Notes under the pieces: model-generated
The model's input: only the letters and a program-made list of their open reading frames with translations
Told to the model about the DNA's origin: nothing
The model's database searches: none
Position numbers and translations under genes: made by a program
Part shown: in pieces, positions 8,172 through 14,729 of the stretch
Position numbering within the stretch: the stretch's first letter is position 1
Layout of the letters: every line of letters begins with the position of its first letter
Assembly: GCA_964384255.1 (NCBI GenBank)
Contig: CAYLKH010000027.1
Span: 1 to 27,154 of the forward strand
DNA from: SIG469 sp964384255
GTDB taxonomy: Bacteria; Bacillota; Clostridia; Oscillospirales; Oscillospiraceae
DNA: 27,154 nucleotides
Direction: 5' to 3'

Positions 8172-8603
8172 CTACAGGCGGCGCAGATTTGAGCTTATTT
8201 CTCTCAAAGCCTCTGCCGCCTCCATCTCATATCCCTTCATTTTGGCCATATCCCCCAGAGACACTATTCCCAAAAACCGGTCGTCCCTTCCGGTGACCGC
8301 CACCCGCCGCACCTGTCGCTGAGCCATTATCCGGCCAGCCTCGGCCAGATCCCTCTGACAGTCCACGGTTACCAGATGACGGGACATGATCGTCTCCACC
8401 TGGGTCTGGCCGGGGTCGCTTTCTGCCGCCACGCATCTGAGGGCAATATCTCTGTCGGTGACTATCCCCACCAGTTTACCGGCCCGGGTCACTACCGGCA
8501 GCGCACCTATGTTATATCGGCTCATGAGTCTGGCCGCCAGAAGCACACTTTCCCCCGGCGAAACGGTAACGGCAGCAGCATTTATCAGTTCTTGACAAGT
8601 CAT
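8172..8603 (-). CDS. Two-CBS-domain protein
   Basis: This 143-residue soluble protein is made almost entirely of a tandem CBS (Bateman) module. The first CBS runs about 8-60 (ALPVVTRAGKLVGIVTDRDI) and the second about 72-130 (VRRVAVTGRDDRFLGIVSLGD). Such stand-alone modules usually bind adenine nucleotides and report energy state; the partner is unknown. The start is taken as ATG 8603 because GGAGG lies 8 bp upstream, although the frame stays open to 8654. It lies downstream of the second HtrA gene on the same strand but is separated from it by a terminator. The 121-bp gap to the AraC gene holds the AraC promoter candidate. Confidence 0.85.
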   Translation of the reverse strand: MTCQELINAAAVTVSPGESVLLAARLMSRYNIGALPVVTRAGKLVGIVTDRDIALRCVAAESDPGQTQVETIMSRHLVTVDCQRDLAEAGRIMAQRQVRRVAVTGRDDRFLGIVSLGDMAKMKGYEMEAAEALREISSNLRRL

Positions 8604-8650
8604 ACTTTTTTCCTCCATAGAGATCTTTATCCTTATTATGCCCAAAACAG

Positions 8651-8690
8651 GCAAAAACGACCCCGGCAGGAAAAGTAACTCTGCCGGGGT
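8651..8690 (-). terminator. Intrinsic terminator after the second HtrA gene
   Basis: On the minus strand a 10-bp GC-rich stem (8681-8690 pairing with 8660-8669) with an 11-nt loop is followed by TCGTTTTTG. It lies about 50 bp past the HtrA stop and just before the CBS-gene leader. Confidence 0.75.
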
Positions 8691-8738
8691 AGCCTGTATG
8701 TTGAATTAGAGGATCGCTACAGCCGCTTTGCCCTTTCG

Positions 8739-10022
8739 CTATTTTGTGTCGGCCGCATCCATAAGGGCTATGTCAAAGTCTATGAGCTGGCCGTTGCGAT
8801 AGATGGTCAGGGTAATGCTCTCTCCCGCCCGCAAGCTGTTCTTGATCTCGTTCAGCTCGTCCATGGAACCCACCTCGATGCCATTGGCCTGGACGATAAC
8901 GTCGCCCGCCTCGACCCCTTTTGCGTAAGCATCGGAGTTGTGCTGGACATCATTGACCAATACGCCGTTGGGGATGTGGTAATAGGCCGAAGCCTTGTCG
9001 CTGACATCGCTGCCGGTTATGCCAATGGCCGGACGACCGCTGACAAATCCGCTGTCAATAAGCTCGTCGATAATGGGTTTTGCAAGGCTGATGGGGATAG
9101 CAAAGCCCAGACCCTCAATATTCGAAAAGGCAGAATACATTTTCATCGTGTTGACCCCGACCACCTGGCCGCTGCTGTTAATAAGGGGGCCGCCGGAGTT
9201 CCCTTCGTTAAGGGCGGCATCGGTCTGGATAAGGGTAAGGGTCCTGCCGTCGGTTTCGATGTCCCGGTTGATGGCCGAGATTATGCCGTTGGTCAGAGTT
9301 CCTTTAAGCTCAAGCCCCAGCGGATTGCCGATGGCGGCGACCTCGTCTCCTACCTGCAAAAGGTCGGAATCCCCAAACTCTGCCGGTGTCAGCCCCGTGG
9401 CATTGACCTTTATGACCGCCAGATCACTAAGCTCGTCGGAACCGACAATGATCGCTCCTGCGGACTCTCCGTCGCTAAGCTCGACGGTTATCTCCCTGGC
9501 TCCGGAAATAACATGGCAATTGGTTATGATATAACCATCCTCGCTCATAATGATCCCGGTGCCGGTGGTGGTCCCGGTGGAGTTTTGGCACATGACTCCC
9601 ACTACCGACGGCATGACCTTAACGTATATCTCCTGAAGGGGCAGCGGCTCATCAGCGGGCTGGGATATTCTCAGCACAGTGCCGTCACCGGTGGGCGTTG
9701 CCGCCAGCGCCGAGGACGCGACCGCCACAACAGCGCTTTCGTCCTCGCTGGGAGCAACTGTGGTCCCGGCCTGTTCTTCCCGGGGGGCAACAGCCAGTGA
9801 CCACCCATTGCCGCTGCGGGACAGCTGGACATCATAGCGGAAATTGACAAATGCCGCGGCAGCAGCAACCGCTATAATAACGAACAGCAGCAGGAAAAAG
9901 GGGCCTTTATAGTTTCTCTGGCGACGTCCCTCCGGATCCTGACAGGTATAACTTGCGCTGTCGTAATAGCTGCTGTATGGATACTGATTTTCGTTTTCGT
10001 GACGGTAATCATCATTATTCAT
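8739..10022 (-). CDS. htrA: Second membrane-anchored HtrA/DegP-like serine protease with PDZ domain
   Basis: The 427-residue protein has a short Tyr/Asn-rich cytoplasmic head, one membrane anchor (41-58, FFLLLFVIIAVAAAAAF), a variable linker, then a trypsin-like domain. The triad is His170 in ITNCHVI, Asp200 in SDLAVIK and Ser276 in EGNSGGPL. A PDZ domain fills about 315-420. It is shorter than the paralogue at 1243-2799 and lacks its acidic head and Gln/Ser tail, so the two probably differ in partners or regulation rather than chemistry. AGGAG lies 9 bp before the ATG. It is transcribed divergently from the flavoprotein gene across a 250-bp gap; I found no convincing promoter for it there. 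Confidence 0.93.
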   Translation of the reverse strand: MNNDDYRHENENQYPYSSYYDSASYTCQDPEGRRQRNYKGPFFLLLFVIIAVAAAAAFVNFRYDVQLSRSGNGWSLAVAPREEQAGTTVAPSEDESAVVAVASSALAATPTGDGTVLRISQPADEPLPLQEIYVKVMPSVVGVMCQNSTGTTTGTGIIMSEDGYIITNCHVISGAREITVELSDGESAGAIIVGSDELSDLAVIKVNATGLTPAEFGDSDLLQVGDEVAAIGNPLGLELKGTLTNGIISAINRDIETDGRTLTLIQTDAALNEGNSGGPLINSSGQVVGVNTMKMYSAFSNIEGLGFAIPISLAKPIIDELIDSGFVSGRPAIGITGSDVSDKASAYYHIPNGVLVNDVQHNSDAYAKGVEAGDVIVQANGIEVGSMDELNEIKNSLRAGESITLTIYRNGQLIDFDIALMDAADTK

Positions 10023-10208
10023 GGGAATTCGCTCCTGTGACAGACCTTTCGGTCCACTTGTTTTCAGTATATTTTATAACGCCGAATCGTTCCATTGATT
10101 AATAAACTGTAAATATTTCGCCATAAGCTCCGGCAACCCACGATCAGCTTAATTATCGCCCACGCGGCCGCCCTTAGTCTTATAATTCTGCGGCTTTCTT
10201 AATAACCA

Positions 10209-10238
10209 TTGTTCAACAGCGCAAAAGTGTGATATAAT
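10209..10238 (+). promoter_or_regulatory. Extended -10 promoter of the OYE/FAD oxidoreductase gene
   Basis: TGATATAAT (10230-10238) is a perfect TATAAT with an extended TGN. A weak -35, TTGTTC (10209-10214), lies 18 bp upstream. The ATG follows 34 bp downstream, with GAAAGGA at 10257-10263. The rest of the 250-bp divergent gap shows nothing clear. Confidence 0.6.
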
Positions 10239-10272
10239 CGTATGGAAGAAAATAGCGAAAGGACAGGATACG

Positions 10273-12402
10273 ATGAAATACCCCCATCTGTTCAGCCCGG
10301 TTACTATCCGGGGAAAAACCTTTAAAAACAGGATACTGGTCGCCCCCATGGGCATCGAGGAAGACGACAACGGCGGAGCCATGACCCAGCGCGGGATCGA
10401 ATTTTACGAAGATGTTGCCGCCGGGGGCTGCGCCCGGGTATGCTCCGGCGAAAACGACATCAGCCCCGGTACCGCCGTGCGGGGAATGTACAATTTCTAC
10501 GTCGATGTTCCCGCTCCCGCCTTCAAGCAGAGCATCCAGACCTATGCCGATGCCTGCCACCGTCATGGCGCGCTGGCTTTTACCTCCTTCAACCATATGG
10601 GTATATATATGCGGGCCATGGGCGGCGATATGCCCGGCGGACCGGGTGGTCCAGGCGGACCCGGAGGTCCCGGTGATGGTCCCGGCGGACCCGGCGGCGG
10701 TATGCCCATGTTCCAGATGCCCCTGCGAGCCGACGGAACTGCCTACGAAATGCCCAAAGAGGTCAAGGGTCCCAGCGCCATGACCCTTTCTGAGCCTCAC
10801 GACGGCATAACGAAATACGATTTCCGAGCACCCAGCAACGACGGAAAGGTCGTGGGCGAATTTACCGAAGCCGACCTGAACGAGATCGCCGACAACTATG
10901 CCCACTGTGCGTGGGTATGTAAGGAATGCGGCCTTGACGGCATGATAATCCACGGCGGTCACGGGTTCCTGTTTGGCCAGTTCGTTTCAAAGCGCACCAA
11001 CAAACGCACGGACAAATACGGCGGCAGCGCCGAAAACCGCGCCCGTTTCCCCATCATGTGTCTGCAACGCATTCGCGATGCCGTGGGCGACGATTTTATT
11101 GTTGAGCTTCGTTTTTCCGGCGAAGAAAACATCAATCCCATCAGCAAACGCGAATACATTAAAGATACCCTGACTATCGACGATACGGTGGCCTTCTTCA
11201 AAGAGGTCGACAAGCATCCCGGTCTGCTGGATATTGCCCACATCTCCGGCGGTGTACATGTTATCCCGGCGCTGAACACCCGGGTAACAGCCAACTCCTA
11301 CTGGCCCATGGGCATGAACGTCCAGTGTGCCGCCGCAGTAAAAAAAGCCGTCAAAAACTTCCACGTGGCCGTGGTCGGCTCCCTGTCCGATCCCGCCCTG
11401 TGCGAGGACATAATCGCATCTGGCAAGGCCGATTTCGTGGTCATGGCCCGTCAGCTGCTTATTGCCGACCCCGAATTCCCCAACAAAGCTATGGCCGGTC
11501 AGGACGACGAGATCAATACCTGCCTGCGCTGCGTAAGCTGCCGAAGCAACGGCTACTGCTCCGTAAACCCCGTGGACTGGATGATCGATGATCGAAGCAC
11601 CCTGCACATCGTTCCCGCCGCCGAGAAGAAAAAGGTGGTCATCGTTGGTGGTGGTATCGGCGGGCTTAAGGCTGCCGAGGTCGCTGCCCGACGCGGCCAC
11701 CAGGTAGTCCTGTTTGAAAAGGAGCCTCAGCTGGGCGGTATCCTCAGATACACCGAAAACGAACCCCACAAGGAAGATATTTCCCGCTGGCTGGGCCATA
11801 TGATTAACCGGGTCAGGAATCTGGGCGTTGAGCTGCGTGTGGGTACAGAAGCCACTGTCGACGCCGTAGCCGCCGAAAAAGCCGACGGCATCATCATCGC
11901 CACCGGCGGCAAGGCAAAGGCTCTGCCCATTGAGGGAGGAGAGCTGGCTGTTGACAGCTTTGCGGCCTATATGGCCCCGGAAAAGGTCGGCCATCGTGTA
12001 GCCGTTATTGGCGGCGGCCTGACCGGCTGCGAAGCCGCTATCCACTGGCAGTCTCTGGGCAGGGAGGTCACTCTTATCAGCCGCAACCCCCAGCTCATGG
12101 CCTATGTTAAGGGCGACGGCCAGAACGTCAACACCCACCTTATTACCCTCGCCGAGCTGGGAGTATGCCAGATAAAGGGAGTTGCCTGCTCCGAAATAAC
12201 CGGGGCCGGAGTTTTGCTTGCAGATGGCCGTCAGGTCGAAGCCGACACCGTTATCAACGCCAGCGGCATGGTCGAAAACTCTGCCGCCGCAGAACCCTTT
12301 ATGGCCTGCGCGCCAAAAGCTTACGTTATTGGCGACTGCCGTCAGGCCGGTCTTATAGCTGACGCTGTCCGCTCTGCTTACGAAGCCGCCATGGACATCT
12401 GA
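10273..12402 (+). CDS. NADH:flavin oxidoreductase, Old Yellow Enzyme fused to FAD/NAD(P) domain (dienoyl-CoA reductase-like)
   Basis: The 709-residue enzyme has the three-part layout of 2,4-dienoyl-CoA reductase, BaiCD and 2-enoate reductase. An N-terminal FMN TIM barrel (about 1-400) carries DGMIIHGGHGFLFGQFVS and NKRTDKYGGSAENR. An Fe-S cysteine motif follows (Cys417, 420, 423, 429), then FAD binding GGGIGG (459-464) and NAD(P) binding GGGLTG (580-585). Such enzymes reduce activated C=C bonds using NAD(P)H. Two oddities: a Gly-Pro-rich insert at 117-150 after the NHMG segment, and Cys spacing C-x2-C-x2-C-x5-C, shorter than the x3/x11 spacing of E. coli FadH. The substrate is unknown. AAAGGA lies about 9 bp before the ATG. 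The downstream GNAT gene, 65 bp away, may be cotranscribed. Confidence 0.9.
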   Translation: MKYPHLFSPVTIRGKTFKNRILVAPMGIEEDDNGGAMTQRGIEFYEDVAAGGCARVCSGENDISPGTAVRGMYNFYVDVPAPAFKQSIQTYADACHRHGALAFTSFNHMGIYMRAMGGDMPGGPGGPGGPGGPGDGPGGPGGGMPMFQMPLRADGTAYEMPKEVKGPSAMTLSEPHDGITKYDFRAPSNDGKVVGEFTEADLNEIADNYAHCAWVCKECGLDGMIIHGGHGFLFGQFVSKRTNKRTDKYGGSAENRARFPIMCLQRIRDAVGDDFIVELRFSGEENINPISKREYIKDTLTIDDTVAFFKEVDKHPGLLDIAHISGGVHVIPALNTRVTANSYWPMGMNVQCAAAVKKAVKNFHVAVVGSLSDPALCEDIIASGKADFVVMARQLLIADPEFPNKAMAGQDDEINTCLRCVSCRSNGYCSVNPVDWMIDDRSTLHIVPAAEKKKVVIVGGGIGGLKAAEVAARRGHQVVLFEKEPQLGGILRYTENEPHKEDISRWLGHMINRVRNLGVELRVGTEATVDAVAAEKADGIIIATGGKAKALPIEGGELAVDSFAAYMAPEKVGHRVAVIGGGLTGCEAAIHWQSLGREVTLISRNPQLMAYVKGDGQNVNTHLITLAELGVCQIKGVACSEITGAGVLLADGRQVEADTVINASGMVENSAAAEPFMACAPKAYVIGDCRQAGLIADAVRSAYEAAMDI

Positions 12403-12467
12403 TCCACCGCTGATTTGATCCGCGGTCACCGGAGTCAGCCGATCTATCTACAAATTGGAGAACTGTT

Positions 12468-13055
12468 ATGTCTTATATTATTCGTCCCGTCAGTCCGGAC
12501 GACAGCCCTGAGCTGCTTTCCGTCTACGCTCCCTATGTTACCGATACCGTAGTCACCTTCGAATACGAGGCCCCCTCAGAGGCCGCCTTCCGTCAAAGAG
12601 TTGCGGATATTATTGACCAATATCCCTATCTGGTCGCTGTTGAAAACGGCAGGGTGATCGGATATGCCTATGCCCACCGTGCCAGGGAGCGGGCGGCCTA
12701 TGACTGGTTTGCCGAGCTTTCGGTTTATGTCCGCTCCGGCCACAGCGGTCAGGGCATCGGTACCGCGCTGTACAGCGCCCTCATACCTTTGCTGAAGCTC
12801 CAGAACATTCAGCATCTGACCGCCGTTATCTCTGCTCCCAACGCCCCCAGCGAAGCCCTTCACCAGAAAATGGGCTTCAGCTATGCCGGCATACACAAGC
12901 GCTCCGGCTACAAGCTTGGCCAATGGAGAGACACCCTGTTTCTGGATCTGCCTGTTGGCAGTCATGCCGTACCGCCTCCCCCCTTCATCCCCTTTTCCCG
13001 GCTGGATCAGGCTCTGGTCATGGGCATCTGTGCAAAATACTCCACCGCCCGGTGA
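12468..13055 (+). CDS. GNAT N-acetyltransferase, phosphinothricin-acetyltransferase-like
   Basis: This 195-residue protein is a GNAT acetyl-CoA-dependent transferase of the Pat/YncA type. It has IIRPVSPDDSPELLSVYAPYV at the N-terminus and the acetyl-CoA loop GHSGQGIGTALY (from residue 91) after the ELSVYVRS strand. YDWFAELSVYV and HQKMGFSYAGIHKRSGYK match the family, whose members acetylate phosphinothricin, methionine sulfone or related amino groups. The true substrate is not evident, and annotation as a resistance gene would be premature. The C-terminal 25 residues (PPPPFIPFSRLDQ onward) extend past the usual fold. GGAG precedes the ATG, and the Crp gene follows after 27 bp. Confidence 0.87.
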   Translation: MSYIIRPVSPDDSPELLSVYAPYVTDTVVTFEYEAPSEAAFRQRVADIIDQYPYLVAVENGRVIGYAYAHRARERAAYDWFAELSVYVRSGHSGQGIGTALYSALIPLLKLQNIQHLTAVISAPNAPSEALHQKMGFSYAGIHKRSGYKLGQWRDTLFLDLPVGSHAVPPPPFIPFSRLDQALVMGICAKYSTAR

Positions 13056-13082
13056 TCGCAGCAGCCCAGGGAGGACATATCA

Positions 13083-13754
13083 GTGGACGAACGAAAAGAA
13101 AAGCTTATCCGGTCGCTGCCGTTTTGGAACGATCTCAGCGGCGACCAGCAGGGATATCTCAGAAACAACACCCGTTTTGTCAAATACAGCAAAGATGCCC
13201 ATGTCCACAGCTGCACCGGCAGCTGCGTAGGTCTGGTCATGGTCGAATCCGGCGGGCTGCGGACCTATCTTTTAAGCGAGGAAGGCCGGGAGGTGACCCT
13301 GTTCCGGCTGGGACCCGGTCAGATATGTATTCTGGCCGCCTCCTGCGTTATCAGCCAGCTGACCTTCGACGCTCATATCGTGGCAGAAAAGGACACCGAG
13401 GTCCTGGTTATTTCGGCCAACGCCTTTTTGCAGCTTAAAGAAAGCAATCTTCACGTGGAGTGCTTCCTTTATAAGCTGGCAACAGAGCGCTTTTCCGAGG
13501 TCATGTGGGCCATGCAGCAGCTGCTGTTTATGGGCTTTGACCGCAGGCTTGCCCTGTTCCTGACCACTGAGGCTGAGAAAACCGGCTCCACCGACATCCA
13601 GCTGACTCATGACCAGATCGCCAGGCTCACCGGCTCTGCCCGGGAGGTCGTTACCCGTATGCTTAAGCGATTTTCTGATGACGGGCTTATTGTCCTCAAG
13701 CGGGGCCGGGTCATAATAACCGACCCTCAGGGGCTTAAGCTCCTGGCCGGATGA
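13083..13754 (+). CDS. Crp/Fnr-family transcriptional regulator (GTG start)
   Basis: The 223-residue protein has an N-terminal cyclic-nucleotide-like effector domain (about 15-125) and a C-terminal winged helix. Recognition helix TGSAREVVTRMLKRF holds Arg187-Glu188-x3-Arg192, the same spacing as Arg180/Glu181/Arg185 of E. coli CRP, which predicts TGTGA half-sites. Cys44, Cys48 (SCTGSC), Cys82 and Cys88 (CILAASC) could serve redox or metal sensing, but the N-terminal four-Cys layout of FNR is not present. The start is GTG 13083, with AGGGAGGA 7 bp upstream. The gene is followed by trxA and a superoxide reductase gene, and a TGTGA/TCACA palindrome lies in the trxA promoter, so it probably controls an oxidative or redox response. 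Confidence 0.9.
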   Translation: MDERKEKLIRSLPFWNDLSGDQQGYLRNNTRFVKYSKDAHVHSCTGSCVGLVMVESGGLRTYLLSEEGREVTLFRLGPGQICILAASCVISQLTFDAHIVAEKDTEVLVISANAFLQLKESNLHVECFLYKLATERFSEVMWAMQQLLFMGFDRRLALFLTTEAEKTGSTDIQLTHDQIARLTGSAREVVTRMLKRFSDDGLIVLKRGRVIITDPQGLKLLAG

Positions 13755-13789
13755 GCGTTTCTGAAACTTTTTTAAAAATTTTTTCGTAA

Positions 13790-13832
13790 ATGTGATTTTG
13801 TCACATAACCTGGGGACGGAGCGTGCTATAAT
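13790..13832 (+). promoter_or_regulatory. Crp-type operator and extended -10 promoter before trxA
   Basis: ATGTGA (13790-13795) and TCACAT (13801-13806) form a perfect inverted repeat with a 5-bp centre. TGCTATAAT (13824-13832) is a perfect extended -10, and no good -35 is present. With a start about 7 bp past the -10, the operator centre lies near -41, the class II activator position of CRP/FNR. The gene for a Crp-type protein ends 35 bp upstream of the palindrome. Confidence 0.6.
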
Positions 13833-13877
13833 GAAGCCACAGTTAAGAAATCCCCTGTTTACGAAAGGAAGATCCAA

Positions 13878-14186
13878 ATGTCAATAGAAATCACAGCTGC
13901 CAATTTTGATACCGAAGTCCTTAACTCTCCCGTACCTGTGCTTATAGATTTCTGGGCTTCCTGGTGCGGTCCCTGCCGTATGCTGGCCCCCACCATCGAT
14001 ACCATCTCCCAGGAGCAGGAAGGTAAGATCAAGGTCGGCAAGATAAACGTTGACGAGCAGGCTGTTCTGGCCGCTCAGTTCGGCATCGCAAGCATCCCCA
14101 CCCTGATGGTTTTCAGCGGCGGTAAAGCCGTGGCCAGTTCTGTGGGCGTTCAATCCAAAGAAGCCATCGAGGCAATGTTTAAGTAA
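13878..14186 (+). CDS. trxA: Thioredoxin
   Basis: The 102-residue protein is a classical thioredoxin. The redox site WCGPC (Cys30, Cys33) follows VLIDFWAS, and the cis-Pro loop SIPTLMVF has Pro74. The length matches the family. It reduces protein disulfides in the cytoplasm using electrons from thioredoxin reductase, which is not in this window. AAAGGA lies about 9 bp before the ATG. The leader holds the Crp-type operator described separately. Superoxide reductase follows after 79 bp with no obvious terminator between, so the two are probably cotranscribed as a redox-defence pair. Confidence 0.97.
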   Translation: MSIEITAANFDTEVLNSPVPVLIDFWASWCGPCRMLAPTIDTISQEQEGKIKVGKINVDEQAVLAAQFGIASIPTLMVFSGGKAVASSVGVQSKEAIEAMFK

Positions 14187-14265
14187 CCGCTGCTCCATCA
14201 GCATCTGCACAAACAAATCATCCGATACAACAACCTATCTGAATCACATCATAAGGAGAACTATT

Positions 14266-14643
14266 ATGGAACAGAAATTTTATATTTGCAATCATTGCGG
14301 AAACATCATCGCCTATGCCAAGTCCAGCGGAGTACCCGTTATGTGCTGCGGCCAGAAAATGACTGAGCTTGTCCCCGGCACCTCCGACGGCGCTCACGAA
14401 AAGCACGTCCCCGTTATCGAGATAAAGGGCAATCAGGTTACCGTATCTGTCGGCTCTGTTGAACATCCCATGAGTCCCGAGCATTATATCGAGTGGATCT
14501 CTCTCCAGACCAGGCAGGGCAATCAGAGAAAATGTCTCTCCCCCAACACTCCCCCCGTTGCGACCTTCATGCTCTGCGAAGGCGACGAAGTCGAAGCCGC
14601 CTATGCCTACTGCAATCTCCACGGCCTGTGGAAAGCCGAATAA
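14266..14643 (+). CDS. dfx: Desulfoferrodoxin (superoxide reductase)
   Basis: The 125-residue protein has both iron centres of the two-centre class. The desulforedoxin centre is Cys8, Cys11, Cys27 and Cys28. The catalytic Fe(His)4Cys site is formed by His47 (in EKHVP), His67 (EHP), His73 (EHYI), His119 and Cys116 (YCNLHGLW). It reduces superoxide to hydrogen peroxide without making oxygen, the usual defence of strict anaerobes. Glu45-Lys46 near the active site are the conserved pair that guides superoxide and protonation. AAGGAG lies before the ATG. It follows trxA and ends at a strong hairpin shared with convergent spoIIE. Confidence 0.96.
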   Translation: MEQKFYICNHCGNIIAYAKSSGVPVMCCGQKMTELVPGTSDGAHEKHVPVIEIKGNQVTVSVGSVEHPMSPEHYIEWISLQTRQGNQRKCLSPNTPPVATFMLCEGDEVEAAYAYCNLHGLWKAE

Positions 14644-14657
14644 TACGCCATTGGCGC

Positions 14658-14701
14658 ACACAACAAAGGAACTGCCATACCCGGCAGTTCCTTTGTTGTG
14701 T
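14658..14701. terminator. Bidirectional hairpin terminator between dfx and spoIIE
   Basis: A perfect 19-bp stem (14658-14676 with 14683-14701) with a 6-nt loop lies 15 bp past the dfx stop and 29 bp from the spoIIE stop on the other strand. The arms carry ACAACAAAGG and CCTTTGTTGT, so each strand ends in a U-rich arm. Confidence 0.8.
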
Positions 14702-14729
14702 TCAGCTTGCGGACAGGGTCATGGCCGAG

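Noticed and set aside
10987..12429. Minus-strand open frame of 480 codons over the OYE/FAD gene
   Set aside because: It is antisense to a gene with clear FMN, Fe-S, FAD and NAD(P) motifs, and its translation is Gly/His/Asp-rich without any family pattern. Codon bias of the GC-rich gene explains the open frame.
12468..13055. Herbicide or antibiotic resistance role for the GNAT gene
   Set aside because: Pat-like GNAT proteins have many substrates and nothing nearby supports resistance.
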